Part shown: positions 54,193-64,000 of the stretch, in pieces | Position numbering within the stretch: the stretch's first letter is position 1 | Layout of the letters: each line of letters starts with the position of its first letter | Source: Sanguibacter sp. HDW7 | GTDB taxonomy: Bacteria; Actinomycetota; Actinomycetes; Actinomycetales; Cellulomonadaceae | NCBI RefSeq assembly: GCF_011300875.1 | Contig: NZ_CP049862.1 | Coordinates: forward strand, 1,178,001 to 1,242,000 | Direction: 5' to 3' | DNA: 64,000 nucleotides | Translations under genes and position numbers: made by a program | The notes under the pieces: model-generated | Told to the model about the DNA's origin: nothing | The model's input: the letters and a program-made list of their open reading frames with translations, nothing else | The model's database searches: none

Positions 54193-54290
54193 CTCCCTAG
54201 GTCCTGTGTGAGCCGATCCACAGGTGGTATGCCGCAAGTCTGCGTGCTCCCCGGGCCGTTCGCGCGACCGGTTGCACCGCAGCGACGGAC

Positions 54291-54326
54291 GACGGCCGGC
54301 CCTCGCGCGAGCGAGGACCGGCCGTC
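54291..54326 (-). terminator. Hairpin after the acyl-CoA ligase gene
   Basis: GACGGCCGG and CTCGC arms with a one-step internal mismatch, pairing to GCGAG and CCGGCCGTC. It lies 12 bp beyond the stop at 54338. Confidence 0.75.
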
Positions 54327-54337
54327 AGGAGCCGACG

Positions 54338-56140
54338 TCAGGCGTAGATCGCGTCGACCTCGCCCGCGAAGTCCGTGAGCACGAGTGCGCGCTTCACCTT
54401 GAGCGACGGCGTGAGATAGCCGTTCGTCTCGGTGAAGTCCGTCGTCAGGACGCGGATCTTGCGGATCGACTCGGCGCGCGAGACGGCCTCGTTGGCGCGC
54501 TCGGCGGCGCGGTGCAGCGCCGCGAGCACCTCGGGGTGCACGGCGGCGTCCGCGACCGACATCGACGGCAGTCCGCGCGCCGCGAGCCAGCCCGGCAGCA
54601 TCTCAGGGTCGAGCGTGACGAGCGCCGCGATGAACGGCCGCTGGTCACCGACGACGACGCACTGGCTGACGAGCGGGTGCCCGCGGAACCGGTCCTCGAG
54701 CACCGCAGGTGCGACGTTCTTGCCGCCCGCGGTGACGATGATCTCCTTCTTGCGACCCGTGATGCGCAGCCGGCCCGCGTCGTCCAGCGAGCCGAGGTCG
54801 CCCGTGCGGAACCAGCCGTCGACGAACGCCTCGGCGGTCGCCTCCGGGTTGTCGTGATACCCGCGGAAGACGTGGTCGCCCTGGAGGAGCACCTCGCCGT
54901 CCTCGGCGATGCGCACGCTCGTCCCCGCGAAGGGCAGGCCGACCGTCCCCGGAGCGACAGAACCCGGACGGTTGACGGCGCTCGGAGCCGTCGTCTCGGT
55001 GAGCCCGTAGCCCTCGAGGATCGTCAGGCCGATGCCGCGGTAGAAGTGCGTGAGGCGCTCGCCGAGCGGAGCGCCGCCCGAGATCGCGTACGTGCACCGG
55101 CCGCCGAGCGCCGAGCGCAGGTTCGAGTAGACGAGCCGGCCCGCGAGGGCGTGCTGCGCCTTGAGCGCGGGGGAGGGGCCGTGCGGGGTGTCCCACGCGC
55201 GCGACGTCTCGATCGCGACCTTCGCCGCCCAGCGGAAGATCTTGAGCTTCGCGCCCGCCCCGGCCTTCTGCTCGGCCGAGTTGTAGACCTTCTCGAAGAC
55301 GCGCGGCACCGCGAGCAGGTACGTCGGGCGGAACGAGCCGAGGTCCGGAAGGAGGTTCTTGATGTCGGGCGCATGCCCGAGCACCGAGCCCGACGTCACG
55401 GCCATGACCTCGATGTACCGCGCGAAGACGTGCGCGAGCGGCAGGAAGAGCAGGGTCCGGGATCCCGGCGCCGCGCAGATCTCGCTGAGCGACCGCACGC
55501 CGTTGCGCGCGAGGTGGACGAAGTTGCGGTGCGTGAGCTCGACGCCCTTGGGGCGGCCCGTCGTGCCAGACGTGAAGATGATCGTCGCCACCGCGTCGCC
55601 GTCGAGCGCGTCCGTGCGCGCCGCGAGGTCGGCGTCGGAGACGTCGGCGCCGCCGGAACGCAGCGTCGCGATCGCGTCGTCGTCGAGCACGAGGACGTGC
55701 TCGACGGACGGGGCCTCCGAGCGCGCCTCCTCGACGAGGGCGGCGTGCGCCGCCGTCTCGACGACGACGGCGCGGACGCCGGCGTTGCCGAGGATCCAGC
55801 GGACCTGCTCGACCGAGCTCGTCTCGTAGACGGGCACGGGCACGAGCCCCGCCTGCCACGCGGCGAAGTCCAGCAACGTCCACTCGTAGCGCGTGCGCGA
55901 CATGATCGCGACACGGTCGCCGAGAGCGAGGCCCAGAGCCATGAGGCCCTTGGCGACCGCCATGACCTCGTCGCTGAACGCGCGGGCCGTGACAGGACGC
56001 CACGTGCCGGCGACGTGCGACTTCACCTCGATGAGCGTGCCGTCGCCCGACTCGGCGACCCGCTTCGCGAGCAGGTCGGCGATCGAGGCGTCGCGCGCGA
56101 CGTCGTTGAGGTCGGGGGAGACCGACTCGAGGAGCGTCAT
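54338..56140 (-). CDS. Long-chain fatty-acid-CoA ligase (AMP-forming)
   Basis: 600 residues of the ANL superfamily, close to mycobacterial FadD15. The P-loop TSGTTGRPKG is at about 190-199, followed by YGLTETTAPSAVN (motif with Thr-Glu), DGWFRTGDLGSLDDAGRL (hinge Asp) and GRKKEIIVTAGGKNVAP with the catalytic Lys further along. It activates fatty acids with ATP to acyl-AMP and then acyl-CoA. Its ATG lies 3 bp beyond the valS stop on the same strand, so it may be cotranscribed with valS. Confidence 0.93.
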   Translation of the reverse strand: MTLLESVSPDLNDVARDASIADLLAKRVAESGDGTLIEVKSHVAGTWRPVTARAFSDEVMAVAKGLMALGLALGDRVAIMSRTRYEWTLLDFAAWQAGLVPVPVYETSSVEQVRWILGNAGVRAVVVETAAHAALVEEARSEAPSVEHVLVLDDDAIATLRSGGADVSDADLAARTDALDGDAVATIIFTSGTTGRPKGVELTHRNFVHLARNGVRSLSEICAAPGSRTLLFLPLAHVFARYIEVMAVTSGSVLGHAPDIKNLLPDLGSFRPTYLLAVPRVFEKVYNSAEQKAGAGAKLKIFRWAAKVAIETSRAWDTPHGPSPALKAQHALAGRLVYSNLRSALGGRCTYAISGGAPLGERLTHFYRGIGLTILEGYGLTETTAPSAVNRPGSVAPGTVGLPFAGTSVRIAEDGEVLLQGDHVFRGYHDNPEATAEAFVDGWFRTGDLGSLDDAGRLRITGRKKEIIVTAGGKNVAPAVLEDRFRGHPLVSQCVVVGDQRPFIAALVTLDPEMLPGWLAARGLPSMSVADAAVHPEVLAALHRAAERANEAVSRAESIRKIRVLTTDFTETNGYLTPSLKVKRALVLTDFAGEVDAIYA

Positions 56141-56142
56141 CG

Positions 56143-58866
56143 TCAGGCCTTCGGCTTCCGGGCCTCGGGCTCCCCGAGCTCGGAACGCACGACGACGATG
56201 CCACCCTGGACGTCCGCCGAGCCTTGGCCCTCCGCGGCCGCGACGAGCACGAGCTCGCCCGTGACGCGGCCGGCGCCGCGGACGTCGCCCGCTGCCTGCT
56301 CGACCGCCGGCAGCGACGCTGCCGGCACGGCGACCTCGGCGAGGAGGATCGGGGTGCGCATCGAGACCTTGGCCTCCGACTTGATCTTGCGGAGCGCGGC
56401 GAGCGCGTTGCCCGCCGCCGTGAGCTCAGCGAGGCGCGCGTCCGGACCGGCGGCAGCGCGCAGCGGGGCCGCGACAGGCCACGGGGCGGTGTGGACCGAG
56501 CCGTCGCGCCACCACGACCAGACCTCCTCGGTCGCGAACGGCAGGACCGGCGCGAAGAGGCGGAGCATCGTGTCGAGCGCGAGCGCGAGCGCGGTGCGCG
56601 CCGAGAGCGTCTCCGCGGAGACCTCGGCGTCGCCGCCGCCGTACGCGCGGTCCTTGACGAGCTCGAGGTAGTCGTCGCAGAACGTCCAGAAGAACGTCTC
56701 GGAGAGCTCGAGCGCACGCGTGTGGTCGTAGGCCGCGAGCGCCTCGGTCGCCGCGTCGACGACGTCGGCGAGGCCCGCGAGCATCGCGCGGTCGAGCGGC
56801 ACCGTCACGGCGGCCGGGTCGAGACGGATCTCGCCCTCGCCCGCGAACGACAGCGCGAACTTCGACGCGTTGAGGATCTTGATCGCGAGGCGACGGCCGA
56901 TCTTCATCTGGCCGACCTCGAAGGCAGCGTCGGTGCCGAGGCGCGCCGAGGCCGCCCAGTAGCGGACCGCGTCCGAGCCGTGCTCCTCGAGCAGACCCAT
57001 CGGCGTGACGACGTTGCCCTTCGACTTCGACATCTTCTTGCGGTCCGGGTCGAGGATCCAGCCCGAGATCGCAGCGTCCGACCACGGCAGCGAGCCGTGC
57101 TCGAGGTGCGAGCGCACGACCGTCGAGAACAGCCACGTGCGGATGATGTCCTGGCCCTGCGGGCGCAGGTTCATCGGGAAGACACGGGCGAAGAGGTCGG
57201 GGTCGGAGAGCCAGCCGCCGGCGATCTGCGGGGTGAGCGAGCTCGTCGCCCACGTGTCCATGATGTCGGGGTCGCCGACGAAGCCGCCGGCCTGCCCGCG
57301 CTGCTCGGCCGTGTAGCCGGCCGGGACGTCGGACGACGGGTCGATCGGCAGCGAGGTCTCGTCGGGGACGATCGGCGACTCCCACACGGGCTGGCCCTCG
57401 GCGTCGACCGGGTACCAGACCGGGATCGGCACGCCGAAGAAGCGCTGGCGCGAGATGAGCCAGTCGCCGTTGAGGCCGCCGACCCAGTTCTCGTAGCGCA
57501 CGCGCATGAAGTCGGGGTGGAAGCCGAGCTCGGAGCCGCGCGCGAGCAGGGCGGCGTTGAGGTCCGCGTCGCGGCCGCCGTTGCGGATGTACCACTGGCG
57601 GCTCGTGACGATCTCGAGGGGCTTGTCGCCCTTCTCGAAGAAGTTCGTCTTGCGCTGCGTCGCGACGGGCTCGCCGTCGAGGTCGCCGGACGCGCGGAGC
57701 GCGTCGACGACCGCGGTGCGTGCGGAGAACGTCGTCTTGCCGGCCATCTCCTCGAACATCGCCCGCCCGGCCTCCGACGAGATCCACTCGGGGGTCTCGC
57801 GCGTGATCCGACCGTCCCGGTTGAGGACCGAGCGCGTCGGCAGCTGGAGCTCGCGCCACCACTGGACGTCGGTGAGGTCGCCGAAGGTGCAGCACATCGC
57901 GATGCCGGCGCCCTTGTCGGGCTCGGCCGCCGTGTGCGCGAGGACGGGAACCTCGACGCCGAACAGCGGCGACGAGACCGTCGTGCCGAAGAGGTGCTTG
58001 TACCGCTCGTCGTCGGGGTGAGCGATGAGGGCGACGCACGCCGGCAGAAGCTCGGGACGCGTCGTCTCGATCTGGACGGCCGTGCCGTCGGGCGCGTGGA
58101 AGTTCACCTTGTGGAAGTGGCCCGGGTAGTCGCGCGCCTCGAGCTCGGCCTGCGCGACGGCCGTCTGGAACGTCACGTCCCACAGGCCCGGAGCCTCGGC
58201 CGTGTACGCCTCGCCGCGGGCGAGGTTGCGGAGGAACGCCGTCTGCGCGACGCCCTGCGCGCCGGAGCCGATCGTCTGGTACGTGCGCGTCCAGTCGACG
58301 GAGAGGCCGAGGTGGCGCCACAGCGCCTCGAACTGCTTCTCGTCCTCCGCGGTGAGCCGCTCGCACAGCTCGACGAAGTTCTTGCGGCTGATCGGCTGCT
58401 GGTCGGCGGCCTTGACGCTCTTGCCCTCGGCGCCCTGCAGCGGCGGCTCGTAGCCCTCGACGTAGGGCAGCGACGGGTCGCAGCGCACGCCGTAGTAGTT
58501 CTGCACGCGGCGCTCGGTGGGCAGGCCGTTGTCGTCCCAGCCCATCGGGTAGAAGACGCGCTTGCCGAGCATGCGCTGGAAACGCGCGACGACGTCCGTG
58601 TGCGTGTACGAGAAGACGTGGCCCACGTGGAGGGAGCCCGAGACCGTCGGGGGCGGCGTGTCGATCGAGTAGACGTCGGCGCGCTCAGCCGTGCGGTCGA
58701 ACGCGTACGTCTCCTCGGCGGTCCAGCGCTCGTCGAAGCGCTGCTCGAGACCGTCGAGGCTCACCTTGTCCGGTACCTCCCGCACGACGGCGGTGAAGAC
58801 GCCGTCGGCGTTCGCGGTCGTGGCGGGGATGGTCGGCTCGAGAGGTGAGGTTGCGCTCATGGTCAC
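56143..58866 (-). CDS. valS: Valine-tRNA ligase
   Basis: 907 residues. Class I signatures: H80-V-G-H83 in [17 protein letters not shown] and KMSKS at 611-615. A CP1 editing domain lies between. PPPTVSG and [15 protein letters not shown] resemble the archaeal-type ValRS also seen in Rickettsia and some actinobacteria, not the common bacterial form; the long Val tRNA-binding C-terminal coiled coil is absent or short. The GTG at 58866 has GGGAG 5 nt upstream; an ATG at 58860 is the alternative. Confidence 0.95.
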   Translation of the reverse strand: MTMSATSPLEPTIPATTANADGVFTAVVREVPDKVSLDGLEQRFDERWTAEETYAFDRTAERADVYSIDTPPPTVSGSLHVGHVFSYTHTDVVARFQRMLGKRVFYPMGWDDNGLPTERRVQNYYGVRCDPSLPYVEGYEPPLQGAEGKSVKAADQQPISRKNFVELCERLTAEDEKQFEALWRHLGLSVDWTRTYQTIGSGAQGVAQTAFLRNLARGEAYTAEAPGLWDVTFQTAVAQAELEARDYPGHFHKVNFHAPDGTAVQIETTRPELLPACVALIAHPDDERYKHLFGTTVSSPLFGVEVPVLAHTAAEPDKGAGIAMCCTFGDLTDVQWWRELQLPTRSVLNRDGRITRETPEWISSEAGRAMFEEMAGKTTFSARTAVVDALRASGDLDGEPVATQRKTNFFEKGDKPLEIVTSRQWYIRNGGRDADLNAALLARGSELGFHPDFMRVRYENWVGGLNGDWLISRQRFFGVPIPVWYPVDAEGQPVWESPIVPDETSLPIDPSSDVPAGYTAEQRGQAGGFVGDPDIMDTWATSSLTPQIAGGWLSDPDLFARVFPMNLRPQGQDIIRTWLFSTVVRSHLEHGSLPWSDAAISGWILDPDRKKMSKSKGNVVTPMGLLEEHGSDAVRYWAASARLGTDAAFEVGQMKIGRRLAIKILNASKFALSFAGEGEIRLDPAAVTVPLDRAMLAGLADVVDAATEALAAYDHTRALELSETFFWTFCDDYLELVKDRAYGGGDAEVSAETLSARTALALALDTMLRLFAPVLPFATEEVWSWWRDGSVHTAPWPVAAPLRAAAGPDARLAELTAAGNALAALRKIKSEAKVSMRTPILLAEVAVPAASLPAVEQAAGDVRGAGRVTGELVLVAAAEGQGSADVQGGIVVVRSELGEPEARKPKA

Positions 58867-58942
58867 CGATTCTCCCAGATGCTCGACGTGGTGCGCGCCT
58901 CGGTCCGCGACGGATGTCGGCGGCCCGGCCTAGGGTTGGGTC

Positions 58943-59941
58943 ATGGACCTCACGATCGGCTACGCCGCGATGCTCGAGCAGTTCCACCCGACCGAGGTCG
59001 TGGCGCTGTCGGCCTACGCCGAGGAGCACGGCTTCTCCGGCGTCATGGCCGCGGACCACTTCCAGCCGTGGGTGCCGCAGCAGGGGCACAGCGCGTTCGT
59101 GTGGAACGTCCTCGCGGCGCTCGGCGAGCGGACCAAGGGCGACATCGGACCAGGGGTCACGGCGCCGACGTTCCGCTGGCACCCCGCGATGGTCGCGCAG
59201 GCGAGCGCGACGCTCGCCGCGATGTACCCGGGACGCCACTGGCTCGGGCTCGGCTCGGGCGAGGCGCTCAACGAGCACATCACGGGCCAGTACTGGCCCG
59301 AGGCCCCCGAGCGCATCAATCGCATGTTCGAGGCCATCGAGATCATCAAGAAGCTCTTCAGCGCCTCGCTCGCCGGCAAGGACACGAAGCACTCGGGGCA
59401 GTTCTTCAAGCTCGAGTCGACGCGCCTGTGGACCATGCCCGAGGTCGCACCGGAGATCCTCGTCGCGACGGCCGGCCCCGTCACCGCGAAGCGCGCCGGG
59501 CGCCACGCCGACGGTCTCATCACCGTCGGGGCGCCCCTCGAGAAGATCTCCATGCTCTTCGGCAAGTTCGACGACGGCGTGCGCGAGTCGGGCCGCGACC
59601 CCGAGTCCTTGCCCAAGGTCCTCCAGATCCACCTCTCGTGGGCGCCGACGGATGAGGAAGCCATGGCGAACGCCATGGTCGAGTGGCCCAACGGCGGCAT
59701 GAAGTTCCCCAAGGCCGACATCCGCTCGCCGTTCGAGTTCGAGCAGATCGCACGCCTCGTGCGCCCCGAGGACTTCGAGGGCCGCATGGTCATCTCCGCC
59801 GACCCCGACGTCCACCGCGCGAACATCCAGAAGTACGTCGACCTCGGCTTCGACCGCATCTACCTCCACAACGTCGGCCGCAACCAGCGGGAGTGGATCG
59901 ACGTCTTCTCGCGCGACGTCCTGCCCAAGCTCACCCGGTGA
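58943..59941 (+). CDS. F420-dependent G6PDH-family oxidoreductase (FGD-like)
   Basis: 332-residue LLM-class TIM barrel. The N-terminus [19 protein letters not shown] and [29 protein letters not shown] match the FGD1/TIGR03557-type group; [28 protein letters not shown] is another block. It probably reduces F420 or uses F420H2 on an unidentified substrate; glucose-6-phosphate specificity is not certain. It overlaps cofE by GTGA and is divergent from valS. Confidence 0.88.
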   Translation: MDLTIGYAAMLEQFHPTEVVALSAYAEEHGFSGVMAADHFQPWVPQQGHSAFVWNVLAALGERTKGDIGPGVTAPTFRWHPAMVAQASATLAAMYPGRHWLGLGSGEALNEHITGQYWPEAPERINRMFEAIEIIKKLFSASLAGKDTKHSGQFFKLESTRLWTMPEVAPEILVATAGPVTAKRAGRHADGLITVGAPLEKISMLFGKFDDGVRESGRDPESLPKVLQIHLSWAPTDEEAMANAMVEWPNGGMKFPKADIRSPFEFEQIARLVRPEDFEGRMVISADPDVHRANIQKYVDLGFDRIYLHNVGRNQREWIDVFSRDVLPKLTR

Positions 59942-60696
59942 GCGGGTTCACCGTCACGGCGCCCGACGGACTCGGAGAGGTCCGCCCCGGCGACGACCTC
60001 GCCGCGCTCGTCGCGTCGGCGTGCCCGGACCTCGCCGACGGCGACGTCGTCGTCGTCGCGAGCAAGATCGTCTCGAAGTCCGAGGGACGCATCGTCGCCG
60101 CCGACGACCGTGAGGCCGCGATCACCGCGGAGACGGTGCGCGTCGTCGCCTCGCGTGACAGACCAGGCGGGCCGCCCCTGCGCATCGTCGAGAACCGGCT
60201 CGGGCTCGTCATGGCCGCTGCGGGGGTCGACGCATCGAACACCGCCGAGGGCACGGTGCTGCTGCTTCCCGTCGACCCCGACGACTCGGCGCGACGCCTG
60301 CGAGCGGGACTGCGTGCGCGGCTCGGCGTGCGCGTCGGCGTCGTCGTCACCGACACGGCAGGGCGGGTCTGGCGCGACGGCCTCGTCGACCTCGCGATCG
60401 GAGCCGCCGGGCTCCACGTCGTCGAGGACGAGCGCGGCCGGCGCGACTCGGCCGGGCGCGAGCTCGGCATGACCGTCCGCGCCGTCGCCGACGAGATCGC
60501 GGCAGCGGCCGACCTCGTCAAGGGCAAGGTCACGGGCCGGCCCGTCGCCGTCGTCCGTGGGCTCGGCCACCTCACGACCGACGACGACGGACCCGGCGCG
60601 CGCGTCCTGCCGCGCCTCGGCGAGGCCGACCTCTTCAGCGAGGGGACGGCCGAGGCCTACGCGCGCGGTCTCGCTGACGGGCGCGCGGGGCGCTGA
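59938..60696 (+). CDS. cofE: Coenzyme F420-0:L-glutamate ligase
   Basis: 252 residues. GTP-dependent addition of glutamates to F420-0. [39 protein letters not shown], the [14 protein letters not shown] loop and [25 protein letters not shown] are the CofE signatures with metal-binding Asp/Glu. It is only the CofE part: the nitroreductase-like C-terminal domain of mycobacterial FbiB is absent. The GTG overlaps the stop of the F420-dependent enzyme gene, linking cofactor completion with its use. Confidence 0.93.
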   Translation: MSGFTVTAPDGLGEVRPGDDLAALVASACPDLADGDVVVVASKIVSKSEGRIVAADDREAAITAETVRVVASRDRPGGPPLRIVENRLGLVMAAAGVDASNTAEGTVLLLPVDPDDSARRLRAGLRARLGVRVGVVVTDTAGRVWRDGLVDLAIGAAGLHVVEDERGRRDSAGRELGMTVRAVADEIAAAADLVKGKVTGRPVAVVRGLGHLTTDDDGPGARVLPRLGEADLFSEGTAEAYARGLADGRAGR

Positions 60697-60814
60697 GCTC
60701 GACGGAGCTGTGTGCCTGACGGAGCGCTGGGTCTGACTGAGTGCTGAACCCGACGAGGGCCTGAGCCCGACGGGGCACTGAGCTCGGTGGGGCGCGGAGC
60801 TCGACGGCGGGACG
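60696..60814. repeat. Seven-unit 17-bp tandem repeat
   Basis: Seven consecutive degenerate 17-bp units, consensus AGCYCGACGGRGCRCTG, start in the cofE stop codon and run to 60814 with no change in period. Unit 5 (60764-60780) matches best. Period 17 is not a multiple of 3, so it is not coding. Confidence 0.85.
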
Positions 60815-60858
60815 AGCGTCCCACGGGCGATGTCCGTGGTCGCCGCTAGCGTCGTCCC

Positions 60859-61599
60859 ATGGAACTCTTCACGCATCGCTCCGGCAACCCCGGGGGGCCG
60901 CGCATGCTGCTGCTCCATGGCTTCACCGAGGACGGCACGACGTGGCCCGACCTCGTCGAACGCTGGCACGGTGCGTGGGACATCGTCGGGGTCGACCTCC
61001 GCGGGCACGGCAGATCGCCGCGGTTCGCGCCCGACGAGGTCGCGCACGCGTCGGAGGTCATGCTCGACGACGTGATCGAGCTCCTTGCGCAGCAGCCTGA
61101 GCCGGTCGTGCTGCTCGGGCACTCGCTCGGGGGCAACCTGGCGCTCCGTGCAGCGTGCCGACTGCCTGATCGGGTGCGCGCTCTCGTGCTCGAGGACCCG
61201 TCGTCGCCGTTCGGACCCGACGACGACGTCTCCGGATTCGTCACGGGGACGCTCGAGTTCCTCGACTCGCTCGCGGACCGCGACGGCGAGGTCGCACGCA
61301 TGCGACGCGCGACCACGTGGAGCCACGCAGAGATCGATGCGTGGGCCGACTCGAAACCACTGGTCGACCGGTCCGCCGTGGGGCGCGGCATCGGCGCCGG
61401 AGGGGACTGGCCCGCGCTGTGGCGCGACGTCGCGGTGCCGACGCTCCTCGTCGTCCCACCGGGGTCGACCATGGCGCCGCTGGACCACGGCAACCCGCGG
61501 GTGAGCCGCGTCGTCGTCCCCGGGGCGGGGCACTGCGTGCGCCGCGACCGCCCGGAGGAGTTCTTCACGGCCGTCGAGGAGTTCCTCGGAGCTCACTGA
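60859..61599 (+). CDS. Alpha/beta hydrolase
   Basis: 246 residues. The nucleophile elbow GHSLGG places Ser89; the oxyanion segment is LLLHGFTEDGTTW (about 17-29). A catalytic His lies in GAGHCVRRD near 228 and an Asp in the strand-6 region. The cap is small. The substrate is unknown. It is monocistronic, separated from cofE by the 17-bp tandem repeats and followed by a terminator against the chitinase gene. Confidence 0.88.
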   Translation: MELFTHRSGNPGGPRMLLLHGFTEDGTTWPDLVERWHGAWDIVGVDLRGHGRSPRFAPDEVAHASEVMLDDVIELLAQQPEPVVLLGHSLGGNLALRAACRLPDRVRALVLEDPSSPFGPDDDVSGFVTGTLEFLDSLADRDGEVARMRRATTWSHAEIDAWADSKPLVDRSAVGRGIGAGGDWPALWRDVAVPTLLVVPPGSTMAPLDHGNPRVSRVVVPGAGHCVRRDRPEEFFTAVEEFLGAH

Positions 61600-61623
61600 C
61601 CCGGACAGCCCGCGGGCGCCACG

Positions 61624-61658
61624 AGGGGGCCCGAGCGCAGCAGCGCTCGGACCCCCTT
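61624..61658. terminator. Hairpin between hydrolase and chitinase genes
   Basis: GGGGG, then CCGAGCGC paired with GCGCTCGG and CCCCC, each side with one unpaired base, loop AGCA, then TTGCC. Confidence 0.8.
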
Positions 61659-61672
61659 GCCGTGCGGACCCG

Positions 61673-64000
61673 TCAGCAGGCGCCGACGAGCTGCCACGCA
61701 CCCCAGGGGTTCGCGGCGTCGGGCGCAGCGCCCTGCGTCCAGTAGCGTGCGGAGAAGATGCTGCCGTTGTGCGACACCTTTTGGCCGCCCGTGTAGACCG
61801 TCGTCGCGGAGTACGCGCCGAGGCCGGTGCACGTGCCCGTGCCCGTGCCCGTGCCACCGCCGCCGCCGTTGCCGTTGCCGGCTCCGCTCGTCGGCTCGAC
61901 GACCGTGACGCCACGCGGGTAGTCGTACGTCGTCGCGTACTTCTCGGTGCCGACCGTGACGATGACGTTCGAGAACGCCGCCGTCGGCATCGACCACTTC
62001 AGCTGGTTCGTGATGGAGCCGCCGGCAGGGATGCCACCGAGCGGGACCGCAAACTCAGCCGTGTGGTAGTTCCCCTTGAGGCCGCCCACGTTGTTGCCCG
62101 TGTGCCCCTCCTTCGTCACGACGGTCTTCATGCCGGACCAGTCGCTCATGCCGCCCGGGTTGGACGTCGAGTACTGGAACGAGATCGTCGAGCCCGCGGG
62201 GATGTCCGTCTTCGAGTTGTTGGTGAAGACGACCTTCGGGCTGATCGGGTAGTTGTTGTCGCCGAGCGCGAACTCGGTGTACTTGATCGAGAGGTCGATG
62301 GCCTTCTTCGGCATCGGCCGGTCAGCCTCGGCCTTGCTCTTCGAGTAGGTGCCGGCGCTCGAGAACGTCTTGTGCATCGCGTCGACCATCGTCTGGCCCA
62401 TCTCGTACTGGCCCTTGGCCTTGTTGAAGCCGTAGTCGCCCGCGAACTCCCATATCATGATGCCGCCGAGACCGGTGTTCTTCACGTAGTCGGCCTTGGC
62501 CTGCACCGCCTGGACGGTGTCGCCCGAGATGTAGGTCTTCGTCTCCGGGTTCCACCACCACTCGTTCTTCGACACGTCGTCGAAGTGGTGGCTGAACGAG
62601 CCCTTGAGCTGGCCGGTCACGCCATAGGAGGCTGCGTAGTCACCGACGCGACCCTCAGCGAGGTTGAGCGCGTGCCAGATCGGGTTGGCGCCGGCAGGAA
62701 CCTCGCCGCCCAGGGGGTCGGAGTCGTGCCACAGGTTGGCGACGCCCGTCGCGCCCTGGCCGCACTTGCCGGAGGTTCCGGGAGCGCACGTGTAGCCGGA
62801 CGGCGCAGGGGCGCGGCCGCCGTCACCGTAGTTGCCGCCCTGGACGTTGTCCCAGCCTCGCGTGTAGAAGCCGACGCCGAGGTTGATGCGACCGCCCTGC
62901 GCGGCCGAGCGGAAGTAGCGCGCCGCCCAGTCGCCGTTGAGGTAGCCGATGCCGTTGTACGCGCCGTAGATGTTGCCCGCGGTGAGCTCGGGGTCCTTGC
63001 CGTTGTCGAACAGCGGGTTGTTGCCGCCGACGTACTCGTTCCACGCGCCGTGGAGGTCGTACGACATGAGGTTGACGTAGTCGAGGTACTGCGTCACCTG
63101 GTACATCTCCATGCCGCGCAGGAGCCAGCCCGAGGAGGGAGCGGCGACGGTGAGCATGTAGTACTGGCCGTCCTCGGCCGCGGCCTTGTCGAGCTTCTCG
63201 CGGAGCGTCTTGAGGAGCGCCTCGTAGCCCTTGAACAGGGAGCCACGGTTCTTGTCGGCGATCCAGAAGTCGTCGGGGTTGCCGGCAGCGTTGTTCGACG
63301 TCGGGTACTCGTAGTCGATGTCGAGGCCGTCGAAGCCGTACTCACGGATGAAACGCACCGCCGAGTCGGCGAACTTGTCGATGTTGGCCTGCGACTTTGT
63401 CATCTCGTAGAAGCCGCCGGTCGCGACGCGCTTGCCGTTTTCGTCGTGGTAGCCGCCCGTCTCGGTCCAGCCGCCGACGGCGGGGATGATCTTCACGCCG
63501 GGGTTGGCCTTCTTGTACTTCTGGAGAAGGTTGAAGTGACCGGTGTAGGGGAGAGACGGGTCCATCTCGGCCCCGGGGACGCCGGGCCAGGTGCGGTCCG
63601 TCGCCTCGTTGCCGGCGCGGTCCTCGTACGCGGAGACCTCGTTGTTCTTGTCGACGTGCGCGAACGCGTAGTTGATGTGGGAGATCTTGTCCCACGGGAT
63701 GTTGTTCGCGAGGTACGTCGGCGTGCCGTTCTGACCCGTGCGCCAGCTTGTGAAGTAGCCGATGATGCGGCGGTCGAGCCCGTTGGGGAGCTTCTCGACG
63801 CCATCGGTGTCGTAGACGTCGCAGTACGGGGTCTTCACGCCCGGGGTGCGGTACATGCCGTCGGGGCGGCACGCCTCGTCACCCTCGACGGGCGTGGTCG
63901 TCGGCTCGTCGGTCGGCTCGTCCGTGGGCTCGTCGGTCGGGACGTCCGTGGGCTCGTCCGTGGGCTCGTCGGTCGGGATGTCCGTGGGCTCGTCCGTCGG
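61673..64000 (-). CDS. Secreted GH18 chitinase with C-terminal chitin-binding module (partial)
   Basis: The N-terminus is beyond the window; the frame stays open from 63856 to 64000. The order is a repetitive PTDE linker, then GH18 (RIIGYFTSWRT start; DGLDIDYEYP at about 63307-63336, catalytic Glu at 63308-63310), then a region with an ordered beta-sandwich (VVFTNNSKTDIPAGSTISFQYS, about 61900-62290), a short Gly linker, and a final CBM5/12-like module (YTGGQKVSHNGSIFSARYWT...WQLVGAC). It degrades chitin outside the cell. Confidence 0.93.
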   Translation of the reverse strand, partial: PTDEPTDIPTDEPTDEPTDVPTDEPTDEPTDEPTTTPVEGDEACRPDGMYRTPGVKTPYCDVYDTDGVEKLPNGLDRRIIGYFTSWRTGQNGTPTYLANNIPWDKISHINYAFAHVDKNNEVSAYEDRAGNEATDRTWPGVPGAEMDPSLPYTGHFNLLQKYKKANPGVKIIPAVGGWTETGGYHDENGKRVATGGFYEMTKSQANIDKFADSAVRFIREYGFDGLDIDYEYPTSNNAAGNPDDFWIADKNRGSLFKGYEALLKTLREKLDKAAAEDGQYYMLTVAAPSSGWLLRGMEMYQVTQYLDYVNLMSYDLHGAWNEYVGGNNPLFDNGKDPELTAGNIYGAYNGIGYLNGDWAARYFRSAAQGGRINLGVGFYTRGWDNVQGGNYGDGGRAPAPSGYTCAPGTSGKCGQGATGVANLWHDSDPLGGEVPAGANPIWHALNLAEGRVGDYAASYGVTGQLKGSFSHHFDDVSKNEWWWNPETKTYISGDTVQAVQAKADYVKNTGLGGIMIWEFAGDYGFNKAKGQYEMGQTMVDAMHKTFSSAGTYSKSKAEADRPMPKKAIDLSIKYTEFALGDNNYPISPKVVFTNNSKTDIPAGSTISFQYSTSNPGGMSDWSGMKTVVTKEGHTGNNVGGLKGNYHTAEFAVPLGGIPAGGSITNQLKWSMPTAAFSNVIVTVGTEKYATTYDYPRGVTVVEPTSGAGNGNGGGGGTGTGTGTCTGLGAYSATTVYTGGQKVSHNGSIFSARYWTQGAAPDAANPWGAWQLVGAC
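63880..64000 (-). repeat. 12-bp tandem repeats coding the PTDE linker
   Basis: Repeats close to GACGAGCCCACG encode alternating PTDE/PTDV units in the chitinase linker; the array continues past the window edge. Confidence 0.85.

Noticed and set aside
56224-58848. An 874-codon open frame antisense to valS
   Set aside because: It lies fully opposite a gene with complete class I signatures. Its product is Arg/Glu/Val-rich, as expected when GC-biased codons are read in reverse.

Overview
The window is high-GC DNA with strong G/C third-position bias, GTG starts, an F420 ligase gene and a mycothiol-type DsbA protein. This points to an actinobacterium. The gene content (amylomaltase, secreted GH18 chitinase, tig-clpP1-clpP2-clpX order, archaeal-type-looking ValRS) suggests a soil Micrococcales, perhaps near Cellulomonas or Sanguibacter. 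The genus is an inference.

Layout. 1-21.4 kb is a core region: end of a putative MscS channel gene, malQ, a repeat-rich gap around a small P-loop kinase, pepN, a DsbA-like nitroreductase-family gene, an M13 peptidase, rpiB, an Fpg/Nei glycosylase, an Eis-like acetyltransferase, an alkyltransferase-like gene, an LLM monooxygenase, cysK-cysE behind a candidate cysteine-sensing leader peptide, a flavoprotein, an AlkZ-like protein and a DUF6308-type gene.

21.5-26.1 kb is a compact element of about 4.6 kb inserted at the 3' end of tRNA-Gly(UCC). It is bounded by a 44-bp direct repeat and carries integrase, excisionase, a HUH-type Rep and four short overlapping or closely spaced genes. Two of these resemble phage packaging/head-region proteins. 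It looks like a minimal phage satellite or integrative plasmid.

26.2-39.7 kb is a second accessory island after tRNA-Pro(UGG). It holds a two-gene recombinase/transposase unit, orphan small genes, a decayed IS3-family element whose flanks do not match, a transposase remnant, a 549-residue protein with a HEPN-like C-terminal motif, a serine/threonine kinase with an N-terminal extension, and a DUF2510 membrane protein. The HEPN-like protein and kinase are the best candidates here for an anti-phage or stress system.

39.8-64 kb is core again: a tetR/membrane-protein divergon with an operator-like dyad, a secreted protein, an APH-type kinase, a TIM-barrel protein, tig, clpP1-clpP2-clpX with a translationally coupled chorismate mutase, a YeiH-type transporter, an Rv2629-like protein, a polar amino-acid ABC operon, a long-chain acyl-CoA ligase, valS, an F420-dependent dehydrogenase coupled to cofE, an alpha/beta hydrolase, and a multidomain chitinase running off the right end. 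GC-rich perfect hairpins close most convergent gene pairs. Several families of palindromic or tandem repeats lie in the gaps.
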